Origin: an uncultured Bacteroidales bacterium
Lineage (GTDB): Bacteria; Bacteroidota; Bacteroidia; Bacteroidales; Bacteroidaceae
Assembly (NCBI GenBank): GCA_902798615.1
Contig: CADBXL010000018.1
Span: 1 to 51,936, forward strand
Reading direction: 5' to 3'
DNA: 51,936 bases
Below the pieces are notes generated by a model. That model made no database searches. It saw nothing but the letters and a program-made list of their open reading frames with translations, and was not told where the DNA came from. Made by a program: the position numbers and the translations under genes. Positions 7,720 through 16,728 of this stretch are shown in pieces. How positions within the stretch are numbered: the stretch's first letter is position 1; every line of letters begins with the position of its first letter.

Positions 7720-8289
7720 ATGAAGAACATCGTAATTTTCGGTGCACCTGGTTCAGGAAAAGGTACACAGAGCGATAAGATTATCGCAGAATTTGGAGTT
7801 GAGCACATCTCTACTGGTGACGTGCTTCGTGGAGAAATCAAGGCTGGTACAGAGCTTGGCAAAACAGCTTCTGCTTATATCAACGAGGGTAAGCTCGTTC
7901 CAGATTCATTGATCGTTGACATGCTCGCTTCTACACTCGATTCAAAGGGCAAGGACATCAAGGGCGTTATCTTCGATGGTTTCCCACGTACTATTGCTCA
8001 GGCAGAGGCTCTCGATGCTATGCTCAAGGAGCGTGGTCAGGAGGTGAATGTGGTTATCGGTCTTGAGGTTGACGATGCTGAGCTTATCAAGCGTATCATC
8101 GCTCGTGGTAAGACAAGCGGTCGTGCTGACGACAACGAGGAGACAGCAAAGAAGCGTCTTGACACATACTATTCTCAGACACTTCCTCTTAAGGATTTCT
8201 ATATCAAGCAGGGCAAATATGCAAAGATCAATGGTGTAGGTTCTATCGACGACATCTATGCTGAGATTAGCGCTGCAATCAAGAAGTAA
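7720..8289 (+). CDS. adk: Adenylate kinase (short form)
   Basis: A 189-residue enzyme interconverting ATP + AMP and two ADP. The P-loop GAPGSGKGT is at residues 8-16, the AMP-binding segment STGDVLRGEI follows at about 30-40, and DGFPRT is near 85. The LID region is short (RADDNEETAKKRL), without the four-Cys zinc site, as in short-type adenylate kinases. The start ATG is preceded by AAGGTAAAAAAG. The stop lies 100 nt before the best obg start and a bulged palindrome separates them. Confidence 0.95.
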   Translation: MKNIVIFGAPGSGKGTQSDKIIAEFGVEHISTGDVLRGEIKAGTELGKTASAYINEGKLVPDSLIVDMLASTLDSKGKDIKGVIFDGFPRTIAQAEALDAMLKERGQEVNVVIGLEVDDAELIKRIIARGKTSGRADDNEETAKKRLDTYYSQTLPLKDFYIKQGKYAKINGVGSIDDIYAEISAAIKK

Positions 8290-8302
8290 AACAAAGTATA
8301 AT

Positions 8303-8360
8303 TACCATGTACAAAGTACAATTTACTGTGCAGTACAGGAATTGTAAATTGTACATGGTA
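8303..8360. repeat. Bulged inverted repeat between adk and obg
   Basis: TACCATGTAC (8303-8312) pairs with GTACATGGTA (8351-8360) and AATTTAC (8320-8326) with GTAAATT (8344-8350); AAAGTAC (8313-8319) is left over as a 7-nt bulge on one side. The same two-stem, one-bulge plan is seen at 37892-37953. The 3' arm ends only 4 bases before the first possible obg start codon. Confidence 0.7.
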
Positions 8361-8388
8361 CTTTTTGTACATAAAAAGCCTTTCAGAC

Positions 8389-9618
8389 TTGGAAAGTAAT
8401 TTCGTAGACTACGTAAAGATACAATGCCGTTCGGGCAAGGGAGGACGAGGTTCTATGCATCTTCGTCATGTGAAATACAACCCTAACGGTGGACCTGACG
8501 GTGGTGATGGTGGTAATGGCGGAAGTATAATCCTTCGCGGTAACCACAACTATTGGACTCTTCTCCATCTTCGTTACCAACGTCATATCTACGCAGAACA
8601 TGGTGGTAATGGTGGTCGTGACAAGTGTCATGGTACTAATGGTAAGGATGTCTATATTGATGTTCCTTGTGGTACTGTCGTGTATAATGCCGAGACCGGT
8701 AAGTATGTCTGCGATGTTATGGAGGACAAGCAAGAAGTAGTTCTTCTTAAAGGGGGGCGTGGAGGACTTGGCAATTTCCAGTTCCGTACAGCTACCAATC
8801 AGGCTCCTCGCTATGCACAGCCAGGTGAACCTATGCAGGAGATGACGATCATCATGGAGTTAAAACTCCTTGCTGATGTCGGTCTTGTAGGTCTTCCTAA
8901 TGCCGGAAAGTCAACTCTTCTTTCCGCATTGTCCTCAGCTCGTCCAAAGATAGCAAACTATCCTTTCACCACTCTTGAGCCAAGTCTTGGTATCGTGGGA
9001 TATCGTGATAACCAGTCGTTTGTAATGGCTGATATCCCGGGAATCATAGAAGGAGCGGCCGAAGGCAAAGGTCTTGGTCTTCGTTTCCTTCGTCATATAG
9101 AACGCAATTCCCTGTTGTTGTTCATGGTTCCGGGTGATACCGATGATATCAAGAAGGAGTATCAGCTTCTGCTTAATGAGTTGGAGCAATTCAATCCCGA
9201 GATGCTTCAGAAACATCGTGTTCTGGCAGTTACCAAGTGTGACTTGCTTGACGATGAGCTTATTGAGATGTTGAAGGAAACGTTGCCGGATGATCTTCAG
9301 GTGGTATTCATCTCTGCTGTTACAGGACAGGGGCTTGAAGAACTGAAGGACATTCTTTGGAAGGAACTCAATTCTGAAAGTAACAAGATTGCCGGTGTAA
9401 TAGCTGGCGATACTCTCGTACATCGTGACAAAGATCTTTCGTGTCTCGCAGCTGAGGTATATGATGAGGACCGTGATGCTGATGAAGAGATATATGGTGA
9501 TGGATACGATGAAGAAGATGACGAATTTGAAGACATCGAGGATGTTGACGATATCGAGTATATCGACATTGATGATGTTGAAGACCTCGAAGATGCTGAA
9601 GAGCAAAAGGAGGATTAG
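8389..9618 (+). CDS. obg: GTPase Obg/CgtA
   Basis: A ribosome-assembly and stress GTPase of about 409 residues. The glycine-rich Obg fold ([18 protein letters not shown] onward) fills residues 1-160. The G domain follows, with GLPNAGKST (about 168), DIPG, TKCD and SAVTGQG, then a very acidic C-terminal tail rich in Asp/Glu. No ATG is available at the start: the frame is closed by TAA at 8299-8301, and the only usual initiators are TTG at 8365 and TTG at 8389. TTG 8389 aligns best with the family's N-terminus (usual [10 protein letters not shown]) and is preferred. The upstream palindrome appears to have replaced the normal start region. It lies 3 nt before pgeF. Confidence 0.92.
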   Translation: MESNFVDYVKIQCRSGKGGRGSMHLRHVKYNPNGGPDGGDGGNGGSIILRGNHNYWTLLHLRYQRHIYAEHGGNGGRDKCHGTNGKDVYIDVPCGTVVYNAETGKYVCDVMEDKQEVVLLKGGRGGLGNFQFRTATNQAPRYAQPGEPMQEMTIIMELKLLADVGLVGLPNAGKSTLLSALSSARPKIANYPFTTLEPSLGIVGYRDNQSFVMADIPGIIEGAAEGKGLGLRFLRHIERNSLLLFMVPGDTDDIKKEYQLLLNELEQFNPEMLQKHRVLAVTKCDLLDDELIEMLKETLPDDLQVVFISAVTGQGLEELKDILWKELNSESNKIAGVIAGDTLVHRDKDLSCLAAEVYDEDRDADEEIYGDGYDEEDDEFEDIEDVDDIEYIDIDDVEDLEDAEEQKED

Positions 9619-9621
9619 CCG

Positions 9622-10377
9622 ATGGAATTATACAACCTCGGGAAGGATATAGTTGCTTTCACCACCGATCGCATTCAGGGACGTGATATGTGTAAGATTG
9701 GTGAAACACTTGTCTCGCATTTCCCGCATCTTCAGGGGAAGATAAGGAATGGTCTATATCCCCATCAGACTCATACAGATAAAGTGTATCACATAACTGC
9801 TGAGTTTATGGCTTTACCTGAAGAGGAAAGAAAAAACAGGCTCGAAGGCATAGATGCAATCATTAGTGATGTGCCTGATGTGATTATGGGTATATCGACG
9901 GCTGACTGTATTCCGGTATTGGTATATGACCCAGAGCATCATGCTGCTGCAGCCATTCACGCGGGTTGGAAAGGAACTGTAAAAAGAATAGTGGAGAAGT
10001 CACTTGTTAAGATGCAAGAGACTTTTGGCACAAATCCTGCGAAGTGTATAGCGGCAATAGGTCCTGGCATTAGTCTCGAGAGTTTCGAGGTTGGAGATGA
10101 GGTCGGGGATATATTTGTAAATGAAGGCTTTGATATAAAGGATGTGTCTGTACGTCTTCCAAAGATGAACGTAAACCACCCGACAGATGAGAAACGCCTT
10201 CATATTGATTTGAAGGAAATAAACCGATGGCAGTTACTCTCGTTTGGCGTATTGGCTGAAAATATAGAAGTAAGTCCTATTGACACCTATACGGATGAGA
10301 GGTTTTTCTCGGCAAGAAGAGAACAAAAAGGGAATGTGAAATGCGGTCGCATATTATCTGGATTTGTGATTATGTAA
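9622..10377 (+). CDS. pgeF: Peptidoglycan editing factor / multicopper-oxidase-like laccase-domain protein (YfiH family)
   Basis: A 251-residue protein of the YfiH/PgeF/LACC1 family (DUF152). Members have been described as purine nucleoside phosphorylases/adenosine deaminases and, in E. coli, as an editing factor acting on UDP-MurNAc with a wrong amino acid. The metal-site motifs are intact: STADCIPVLVYD with C96, and IHAGWKGT with H113. The C-terminal part has RFFSARRE, another family signature. It starts 3 nt after the obg stop, so the two are surely co-transcribed. Which of the reported activities applies cannot be read from the sequence. Confidence 0.88.
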   Translation: MELYNLGKDIVAFTTDRIQGRDMCKIGETLVSHFPHLQGKIRNGLYPHQTHTDKVYHITAEFMALPEEERKNRLEGIDAIISDVPDVIMGISTADCIPVLVYDPEHHAAAAIHAGWKGTVKRIVEKSLVKMQETFGTNPAKCIAAIGPGISLESFEVGDEVGDIFVNEGFDIKDVSVRLPKMNVNHPTDEKRLHIDLKEINRWQLLSFGVLAENIEVSPIDTYTDERFFSARREQKGNVKCGRILSGFVIM

Positions 10378-10500
10378 AAAATGAAATGATAAGATAGATA
10401 GGGGAAATTAAATTGCAACGAGAGGGAGACAGTTCTCTTTAATATTCTAAAAAAGCAATAGTGCTGTAGATTCTTACGAACATTTATATATAATAAGGAT

Positions 10501-12459
10501 ATGGATATGAAAAAAATAATGACGATAGCTTGCGCGTTTGCCGCCTTTATGGTTACATTTGCTGCAGGACCCAAGAAGAAAATTCACACTATCGGTGATT
10601 CCACTATGTCAGAATATGGTTCTGAGGGAAACACCGATAAGCGCGGTTGGGGAGAAATGCTCCAACAGTTCTTTACTGATAACGTTTCAATCAATAATCG
10701 AGGCAAGGCAGGTGCTTCGAGTAAGTCCTTCTATGTAGAGACTCCATTGTGGCCAAGTCTTGTAAAGGGCGGAAAGGATGAGATGAAGGCTGGAGATTAC
10801 CTGTTTATTCAGTTTGCACATAATGACGAGAAGAATAACGGAGCTGATGGCGAGGAACTCAAGGAATACTTTACCCGTCAGGGAGCTTTAAACCGAGTTA
10901 ATGGTGTGGACTATCGTGGTACCACTCCATTTGAAACGTACAAGGAATATATCCGTAACTTCATTAAGGAAGCAAAGGAAATGGGCGTAAAGCCTATTGT
11001 TGTAGGTCCTATCAGCCGTAAGTATTTCTCTGATGATGGAAAGAGAATCACACGTGCAGGAAGACATGACTTGGGAGACAACTTCTCTGTTATTAAAGAT
11101 AAGATTTTCCTCGAAGGAGAAAAGGTTGGTATCGGCGACCATACCTATGACTATGTCGCCTCTGCAAAAGAGGTGGCAGACGAATTTGATGATGTTCCTT
11201 TCATCAATCTTACGGAGCAGACAGCCAGAATGTATCTCAAATATGGTTATTCTTATTGTACTGGTCATCTGTTTTTTGAATCTGACAAAACCCACACAAC
11301 CGCGCTTGGTGCAGCTTTGATTGCCCGCGAATTTGCATTCATGCTAAGGAGACAGGCATCAAGTGAGACAAATCCGAAGAAAAAAGCGGTATTACAGGAA
11401 CTCGCTGACGAAATTGTTATCAGCAAGGGTATTTTTGTGACTCCATATAATGGTGACATGGGATTGGCATACGTCGGTTCTGAGGTCACCAAGACCTTTA
11501 CTGTCTCTGGTTTCGAGATGCCAGCTGAGAATGGTCAGGTGAAGTTATCTGTAAATAATGACTTCAAGATCTCGTTGGATAAGACCAAGTGGAGTGAGTC
11601 TGTTGATTTGAAATATTCCAACTCCACCTTTATGGCTCCTGTATATGTTCGTGCCAATACAAGTAAAGGAGGAATTGCTGTCTGCCAACTTACGGTAACA
11701 GATGGTACAACAACTAAGTCCCAGAATATCAAGATTGAGAATATTGACAAGGAGGCTGGAGAAGAGGCTTACGCTACATGGGCGCTTGCCAATAAATCGA
11801 AGGCTGCAAGTGTAAAGTCACTTGAGGCATCAGAGGTTACTATGTCTGAGATGGTCATTGAGGATAATACAAGGGTTCCTGTTTCTCCACGCGGACATAG
11901 AGAGATGATGCTCTTCAATATCGAGGGTGGGGTATGGCCTGATATTGATATCGACGAGGTTTCCACAAGATATATAGAGTTCAAGGCAAGTGTACCTAAG
12001 GGTAAGATCTTTAACATAAGCGAGGTTTCCTTGGATATATGTGGCTTCGGAGGCAATAACGCTTGCTATGATGTATATCTCTCAACCAACGATGATTTCT
12101 CTGAACCAGAACTTTTGACCGAGGGTATCAAGATTCCGAAGGACAAATGCACTACTGTAACCAAGCAATTGCTTAAGAGAGTACCACAGGGTCGGAACGT
12201 ATATATTCGTATATATCCTTGGATGAGGGTTTCTGAAAAGGTGCGTGGCAAGAGTCTCGGTATCTCTGACTTGAAAATCAAGGGTATATTGACTGATGCC
12301 CCAGTTGCTCCTACACAGAAGAATTCAAGGTCGGCAGCAAGAAAACCTGCATCAAAAACAGGAAACTCAACAAAGGCACCTGCTACTAAGACGGCTCCTA
12401 AGCCTGCTTCAAAGGGTGCTGCGGTAAAGAAACCAGTAACAACAGTAAAGAAAAAGTAA
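10501..12459 (+). CDS. CE12-like SGNH hydrolase (rhamnogalacturonan acetylesterase family)
   Basis: A 652-residue exported esterase. After a signal peptide (about 1-22; ATG 10507 is an alternative start), the catalytic SGNH domain begins with TIGDSTMSEYG (nucleophile Ser34), has FAHNDEKN and the DxxH motif SDKTH (D262, H265), which is the layout of CE12 rhamnogalacturonan acetylesterases that remove acetyl groups from pectin. The C-terminal half (about 330-590) appears beta-rich, of unknown role. The last 45 residues are a Lys/Ala/Pro/Thr-rich tail (for example SAARKPASKTGNSTKAPATK) ending in VKKK. No T9SS sorting end is evident. Substrate is inferred from the family. Confidence 0.8.
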   Translation: MDMKKIMTIACAFAAFMVTFAAGPKKKIHTIGDSTMSEYGSEGNTDKRGWGEMLQQFFTDNVSINNRGKAGASSKSFYVETPLWPSLVKGGKDEMKAGDYLFIQFAHNDEKNNGADGEELKEYFTRQGALNRVNGVDYRGTTPFETYKEYIRNFIKEAKEMGVKPIVVGPISRKYFSDDGKRITRAGRHDLGDNFSVIKDKIFLEGEKVGIGDHTYDYVASAKEVADEFDDVPFINLTEQTARMYLKYGYSYCTGHLFFESDKTHTTALGAALIAREFAFMLRRQASSETNPKKKAVLQELADEIVISKGIFVTPYNGDMGLAYVGSEVTKTFTVSGFEMPAENGQVKLSVNNDFKISLDKTKWSESVDLKYSNSTFMAPVYVRANTSKGGIAVCQLTVTDGTTTKSQNIKIENIDKEAGEEAYATWALANKSKAASVKSLEASEVTMSEMVIEDNTRVPVSPRGHREMMLFNIEGGVWPDIDIDEVSTRYIEFKASVPKGKIFNISEVSLDICGFGGNNACYDVYLSTNDDFSEPELLTEGIKIPKDKCTTVTKQLLKRVPQGRNVYIRIYPWMRVSEKVRGKSLGISDLKIKGILTDAPVAPTQKNSRSAARKPASKTGNSTKAPATKTAPKPASKGAAVKKPVTTVKKK

Positions 12460-12476
12460 TTTATAATTAACAATTT

Positions 12477-12541
12477 TCTCGCCCCATAGCGGTAAATATT
12501 TCTGCTTCCCTCGTTTTTATGTGAGGGTGAAGAGGTGGGGC
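12477..12541. repeat. Short imperfect palindrome before ndk
   Basis: TTCTCGCCCCAT near 12477 faces GAGGTGGGGCTT near 12533, with an inner CCCTC/GAGGG pair. It resembles a reduced member of the GC-rich CTCGCCCC family and ends 9 nt before the ndk ATG. Pairing is imperfect, so this is a weak call. Confidence 0.35.
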
Positions 12542-12549
12542 TTAATATT

Positions 12550-13017
12550 ATGCAACAGGAAAGAACACTTGTACTGCTGAAGCCTTGTACGGTTCAGCGC
12601 TCTCTCATTGGTGAGATTATATCTATATTTGAAAAGAAAGGCCTCAAGATTGTAGGTCTTAAGATGATGCAGCTCGATGAGGCTATCCTCAAGGAACACT
12701 ATGCTCATCTTGCCTCTAAGCCTTTCTTCCCAATCCTTCGTGATTCGATGATGGTCACCCCTGTCATCGCTATGGCTCTTGAAGGTATTGACGCTATCGA
12801 GGTTGTACGTCAGATGGCAGGCTCAACAAATGGCCGTAAAGCTCTCCCTGGTACAATCCGTGGTGATTATAGCATGTCAGGACAGGAGAATATCGTTCAT
12901 GCCTCTGACGGTCCTGAAACAGCTGCTGCTGAGCTCAAGCGTTTCTTCAAGGACGAGGAACTCTTCTCATACGGAATGCCCCATCTCCTCGCTTTCTATG
13001 CGAAGGATGAGTTGTAG
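12550..13017 (+). CDS. ndk: Nucleoside diphosphate kinase
   Basis: A 155-residue enzyme that transfers the gamma-phosphate of ATP to nucleoside diphosphates through a phosphohistidine. The N-terminal RTLVLLKPCTVQR, the NGRKALPGTIRGDY segment and the active-site ENIVHASDGPE (H117) are all intact. The frame continues upstream to a codon at 12535, but ATG 12550 gives the family-typical MQQERTLVLLKP start. A strong terminator hairpin follows at 13052. Confidence 0.94.
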   Translation: MQQERTLVLLKPCTVQRSLIGEIISIFEKKGLKIVGLKMMQLDEAILKEHYAHLASKPFFPILRDSMMVTPVIAMALEGIDAIEVVRQMAGSTNGRKALPGTIRGDYSMSGQENIVHASDGPETAAAELKRFFKDEELFSYGMPHLLAFYAKDEL

Positions 13018-13051
13018 AAACTAATCCTCTTCTTGCTGACACATAAATAAA

Positions 13052-13083
13052 TAGGAGATAAATCCGAATGGATTTATCTCCTA
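13052..13083. terminator. Bidirectional terminator between ndk and the aldolase gene
   Basis: A perfect 14-bp stem, TAGGAGATAAATCC (13052-13065) and its complement (13070-13083), around the loop GAAT, then TTTGTTTTG on the plus strand. The genes on either side converge here, so it can serve both. Confidence 0.85.
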
Positions 13084-13118
13084 ATTTGTTTTGTGTGTAT
13101 TTTTTAGAATACTCTGTC

Positions 13119-14117
13119 TTACTTAGCGAGCTTGCCGTCAGAACCGAGTACGTTCACAATCTTGTGGATGTACATCTTCTTCATGTTCTCACGAGCTGGC
13201 TTCAGATACTGACGTGGATCGAAGTCTCCAGGATGCTCAGCAAGATGCTTGCGGATAGCAGCAGTCATAGCGAGACGTGAGTCAGAGTCGATGTTGATCT
13301 TACATACAGCAGACTTAGAAGCCTTGCGGAGCTGCTCCTCTGGAATACCGATAGCAGCCTCGAGCTTACCACCGTACTTGTTGATTGTGTTAACCTCGTC
13401 CATAGGAACTGAAGAAGAACCGTGGAGAACGATTGGGAATCCAGGAAGCTTCTTCTCGATCTCAGCGAGAACGTCGAATGCCAATGGAGGTGGAACAAGA
13501 ACACCGTTTACGAGTGTGCACTGTGCAGGAGTGAACTTGTGAGCACCATGTGAAGTACCGATAGAGATAGCGAGAGAATCACAGCCAGTACGTGTAGAGA
13601 AGTCGATAACCTCCTCTGGCTTTGTGTATGTAGATTCAGCAGCACTAACCTCATCCTCTACACCAGCGAGCACACCGAGCTCAGCCTCTACAGTTACGTC
13701 GAACTGATGAGCGTAATCAACAACCTTCTTTGCGAGAGCGATGTTCTCCTCGTATGGGAGGTGAGAACCGTCGATCATAACAGAAGAGAAACCGTTGTCG
13801 ATACAATCCTTACAGAGCTCGAAGCTGTCACCGTGGTCGAGGTGAAGAACGATCTCAGGATTCTCACAACCAAGTTCCTTAGCGTACTCTACAGCACCCT
13901 TAGCAAGGTTACGGAGGATAGTACCGTTAGCATAGTTACGAGCACCCTTAGAAACCTGCATGATAACAGGTGACTTTGTCTCTACTGCAGCCATAACGAT
14001 AGCCTGCATCTGCTCCATTGTGTTGAAGTTGAAAGCTGGGATTGCGTAACCACCAGCAACGGCGCGCTTAAACATCTCACGGGTGTTTACGAGGCCGAGG
14101 TCTTTGTAATTTACCAT
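13119..14117 (-). CDS. fba: Class II fructose-1,6-bisphosphate aldolase
   Basis: A 332-residue zinc enzyme that cleaves fructose-1,6-bisphosphate into dihydroxyacetone phosphate and glyceraldehyde-3-phosphate in glycolysis. The metal/catalytic motif LHLDHGDSF (D94, H95), the VMIDGSH loop, the GTSHGAHKF zinc-binding stretch and IVLHGSSSVP are all present. Length fits the class II family. Transcription is from a good Bacteroidetes promoter (14247-14217), giving an approximately 95-nt leader. Codon choice is strongly biased (repeated use of a few codons), fitting a highly expressed gene. Confidence 0.93.
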   Translation of the reverse strand: MVNYKDLGLVNTREMFKRAVAGGYAIPAFNFNTMEQMQAIVMAAVETKSPVIMQVSKGARNYANGTILRNLAKGAVEYAKELGCENPEIVLHLDHGDSFELCKDCIDNGFSSVMIDGSHLPYEENIALAKKVVDYAHQFDVTVEAELGVLAGVEDEVSAAESTYTKPEEVIDFSTRTGCDSLAISIGTSHGAHKFTPAQCTLVNGVLVPPPLAFDVLAEIEKKLPGFPIVLHGSSSVPMDEVNTINKYGGKLEAAIGIPEEQLRKASKSAVCKINIDSDSRLAMTAAIRKHLAEHPGDFDPRQYLKPARENMKKMYIHKIVNVLGSDGKLAK

Positions 14118-14216
14118 AGTTACTTTAAAAATATTATTTTGAAAAACTAAATTTTAATATTATCCTTTTTCAAGACTTCTGTGTGAATCTTCACATAATC
14201 ATCGATTTTGCGAATG

Positions 14217-14247
14217 CAAAGTTAGCATTTTAATTGCGGATAACCAA
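14217..14247 (-). promoter_or_regulatory. Promoter of the aldolase gene
   Basis: Minus strand: TTG at 14247-14245, 20 bp spacer, TAACTTTG at 14224-14217. This is close to the TTTG-N19/20-TAnnTTTG consensus. It predicts a leader of about 95 nt. Confidence 0.65.
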
Positions 14248-14397
14248 GTTTTCATTTGAAAAAATCCTCAAAACGGTAAAAAAACTTTTACTTTGCAATA
14301 AGCACTTTGCAATTTTCAGGGAAGAATCCCACCTTATATTAAGGTAGAAAACCTGTTCAAAGTCGTAGATAGAAGGAATCGCTTATGCGATGTTTTC

Positions 14398-14436
14398 AGA
14401 AAGTAAATTAACCGGTAAATTAAACTCAGTAAATTA
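14398..14436. repeat. GTAAATT repeat cluster
   Basis: AGAAAGTAAATTAACCGGTAAATT followed by CAGTAAATT holds three GTAAATT units. The same units form the palindrome at 48897-49050 and the array at 49921-49962. It lies in the 732-bp gap 14118-14849, where no gene was seen. Confidence 0.6.
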
Positions 14437-14491
14437 TTTTCTCTCGCTTTCCTTCCTTTGTTCCTCCTATTCTCCTCCCCTTTGCCTCCGC

Positions 14492-14629
14492 ACCAAACTC
14501 GATGATAATACCATTATAATACCATTATAATACCATTATATTACCATAATAATACCATTATATTACCATAGTTAATGGTATTATTATGGTATCTTAATAG
14601 TAATTTAATAGTATTTATATGGTAATTAC
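14492..14629. repeat. ACCAAACTCGATGA unit followed by an ATACCATTATA array palindrome
   Basis: ACCAAACTCGATGA at 14492-14505 (also at 35079 and, inverted, at 35127) leads into about five ATACCATTATA-like units (14506-14570) that face inverted copies such as ATGGTATTATTATGGTAT (14574-14592) and weaker ones to 14629. The array is almost pure A/T with a regular 11-12 bp period. It is non-coding. Confidence 0.65.
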
Positions 14630-14772
14630 TACCTACCCAAAGCGAAAGACATACGGCTTTGCAAATAATTGTCTATACAACAGAAAGCTGCTAAATTAAC
14701 TACGTAAGTCGTGGCAATTCATGATAATTTGTGTAGTCAAGCGCAACCACATAAGAAAAAAATGAAAAAAAA

Positions 14773-14804
14773 TTGAAATCTTTAAATCTTTTTTCATAAC
14801 TTTG
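14773..14804 (+). promoter_or_regulatory. Promoter of the thioredoxin-fold gene
   Basis: TTG at 14773-14775, 21 bp spacer, TAACTTTG at 14797-14804. It sits 45 nt before the ATG at 14850. Confidence 0.6.
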
Positions 14805-14849
14805 CGTCTTTACTTATAGAAACGTGTAATTAATTACAAATATATATTT

Positions 14850-15974
14850 ATGAGAAAAGTCGTATTTTCCATATTACTAATGATTTTGCCAATGAGCTTC
14901 AAAGCTCAGAACCTAACTGCTCCAAGCAGCGAGAATACTGGTATTGCCGTTTTCAAGGGCAAGATAAAAGGTGTGCCTGACGGGACGGTTGTGAATTTCT
15001 GGATGCCTGAGAATGGAGACTATGTCGGAGAGGCTGTAGCAAAGGTGGTCAAGGGGAAGTTCAGTTTTAAGAAGAGGATAAATGATTATACAAAATATCT
15101 TATAACCTTGGGAGATGCCAAGGAAGAACTTGTGTTGTGTACAGCATCCGGAACAACGACTATTACGGGTGATAGCCCCGATTGTAGCCGTTGGAGAGTG
15201 GAGAACGACAATCCAATGGTTGTGGAGGAGAATGCGTATAGAGACCGTAGAAAGTTTATTTGGAAGGAAAACGAGAAAAGGGCAAAGCTCGAAGAAAAGA
15301 AAGAGCAAAAAAATCCGGATGTATATGCTGATGAGCATTTCTATATAAAATCTATGTGTGAGTTTATGCAGAACAGGCCATATAGTAGATTTTATTTGGA
15401 CGAATTGAGGACACTTATAGAGAAAGCAGAATGCAAAGGCGGTTATGATTCGCAATGGCGTATATATCGAAAAATGGTTCGCGAACTGGTTGTCAAGATT
15501 CCTTTTAAAAAACTGGATGAATTTCAGGGGTTTTATCTTTATCCGACTAAAGTTCTGAACGTTGGTGACGATATGGTTGATTTCACCCTTTATGACCATA
15601 AGGGTAATAAGCATCAGCTTACGGAACTTAACGGAAATGGCAAGTATCTGCTGTTGGAGTTCTGTCGCAAGGAAGACAAGGATATGATGAAATCCCGACC
15701 TGACAGCTTGCTCAACGAACTGTATGATAAATACTCGGACTATTTCGATATAGTGACTGTAAATTGCGATTCTGAGGCTGCATGGAAGAGTGGCAAACTT
15801 CCACGCGATAGATGGAACGAATGGAATGACTATAAAAGTAGTGTTGCTGTAGTAATGGAATACTCCACCATTTATCGTTACGTGTTTGTCTCAACAAAGG
15901 GTGTGATAATGGGCTTTGGTAATGATAATGATTTCATGGACAAGGCGAGGAGACATTTTCATTTTGTGAAATAG
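14850..15974 (+). CDS. DUF4369/thioredoxin-fold envelope protein without a CxxC motif
   Basis: A 374-residue exported protein (signal peptide about 1-19, MRKVVFSILLMILPMSFKAQ). Residues 30-130 resemble the DUF4369 domain found in Bacteroidetes TlpA-like proteins. A helical linker follows, and the C-terminal 130 residues (from VLNVGDDMVDFTLYDHKG) have the AhpC/TlpA thioredoxin fold. At the place of the usual CxxC the sequence is EFCRKEDK, with a single cysteine, so it is unlikely to be a normal disulfide reductase. The partner or substrate is unknown. It is followed by a palindrome and the sigma-factor operon, and is probably a separate transcript. Confidence 0.7.
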   Translation: MRKVVFSILLMILPMSFKAQNLTAPSSENTGIAVFKGKIKGVPDGTVVNFWMPENGDYVGEAVAKVVKGKFSFKKRINDYTKYLITLGDAKEELVLCTASGTTTITGDSPDCSRWRVENDNPMVVEENAYRDRRKFIWKENEKRAKLEEKKEQKNPDVYADEHFYIKSMCEFMQNRPYSRFYLDELRTLIEKAECKGGYDSQWRIYRKMVRELVVKIPFKKLDEFQGFYLYPTKVLNVGDDMVDFTLYDHKGNKHQLTELNGNGKYLLLEFCRKEDKDMMKSRPDSLLNELYDKYSDYFDIVTVNCDSEAAWKSGKLPRDRWNEWNDYKSSVAVVMEYSTIYRYVFVSTKGVIMGFGNDNDFMDKARRHFHFVK

Positions 15975-15978
15975 ATAA

Positions 15979-16113
15979 ACTCCCTATGGGGAGGGAACCA
16001 TTAGAGTGAAGGGCTTTTCATTCATTTTAAAGTTTAATTTTCGTACTTTTATTCATTTATTCACTTTGCTATACGCCCTAATATCTTGACAGGTTTCCTC
16101 CCCATGGGGATGG
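15979..16113. repeat. GC-rich long inverted repeat, divergent copy
   Basis: ACTCCCTATGGGGAGGGAACC (15979-15999) is complementary to GGTTTCCTCCCCATGGGGATGG (16092-16113) with a few mismatches; an inner pair, ATTAG...GGGC against GCCCTAAT, extends the stem. CCTCTCCCCCCGCCCTCTCCC follows directly at about 16114. It belongs, loosely, to the same class as 7524-7670 and lies just upstream of the sigma-factor gene. Confidence 0.6.
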
Positions 16114-16223
16114 CCTCTCCCCCCGCCCTCTCCCGTAGAGAGGGAGCCGGAGCTCTCAAAAACTTAGTCCTTGGTCTTTCGACTTTAGACTTTAGACTGA
16201 TTAATATATTAATATCTTAATTA

Positions 16224-16724
16224 TTGAAGACGGAACAGAACATAATTGAATTGGAAAGGATTGTCGCAGAGCGGCAAGACTGGCTGTTCCGTTTTGCATA
16301 CATGCGTATCGGGCGGCGTGAGGATGCCGAGGATCTGGTACAGGAAGTGCTGCTGAAGCTGTTTAGGGCTATGCAGAAGTCGGGTGGGATAGATGATGTT
16401 GAGCGGTATCTGATAAGAAGCATCAGTAATGCTTGTCAGGATCATTTCCGACGAAAACGGCAGACGACAATTCCGATTGATGATGCCTTGCATGTCTCGG
16501 TTGATGAGAGCGACAGACAGATTCATGAAGAGTTCATGAGGATAAACAGGATGCTTGACGACCTTCCTTCGGAACAGGCAGAGACCTTACGGCTGAAATG
16601 CTACGACGGTCTTACATTCAAGCAGATAGGAGAGTTACAAGATATTCCGGAGGCAACTGTTAAATCGCGATACAGATATGCGATAACAGCCCTCAGGGAG
16701 AAAGTTGAAAAGCAAAAGGAGTAA
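16224..16724 (+). CDS. ECF-type RNA polymerase sigma factor
   Basis: A 166-residue sigma-70 family protein with only regions 2 and 4, as in extracytoplasmic-function sigma factors. Region 2 holds FRFAYMRIGRREDAEDLVQEV (about 24-44) and region 4 LPSEQAETLRLKCYDGLTFKQIG followed by EATVKSRYRYA (a helix-turn-helix, about 115-157). The frame begins at TTG 16224; no ATG occurs before the conserved region, so TTG is taken as the start. Its stop is 4 nt before the next gene, a one-TM protein likely to be its anti-sigma factor. The regulon and the inducing signal cannot be read from the window. Confidence 0.85.
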   Translation: MKTEQNIIELERIVAERQDWLFRFAYMRIGRREDAEDLVQEVLLKLFRAMQKSGGIDDVERYLIRSISNACQDHFRRKRQTTIPIDDALHVSVDESDRQIHEEFMRINRMLDDLPSEQAETLRLKCYDGLTFKQIGELQDIPEATVKSRYRYAITALREKVEKQKE

Positions 16725-16728
16725 TAAT

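Noticed and set aside
8935-9606. 223-codon open frame on the minus strand
   Set aside because: It is antisense to the G domain and acidic tail of obg, which is unmistakable; hydrophobic runs come from the complement of Asp/Glu codons.
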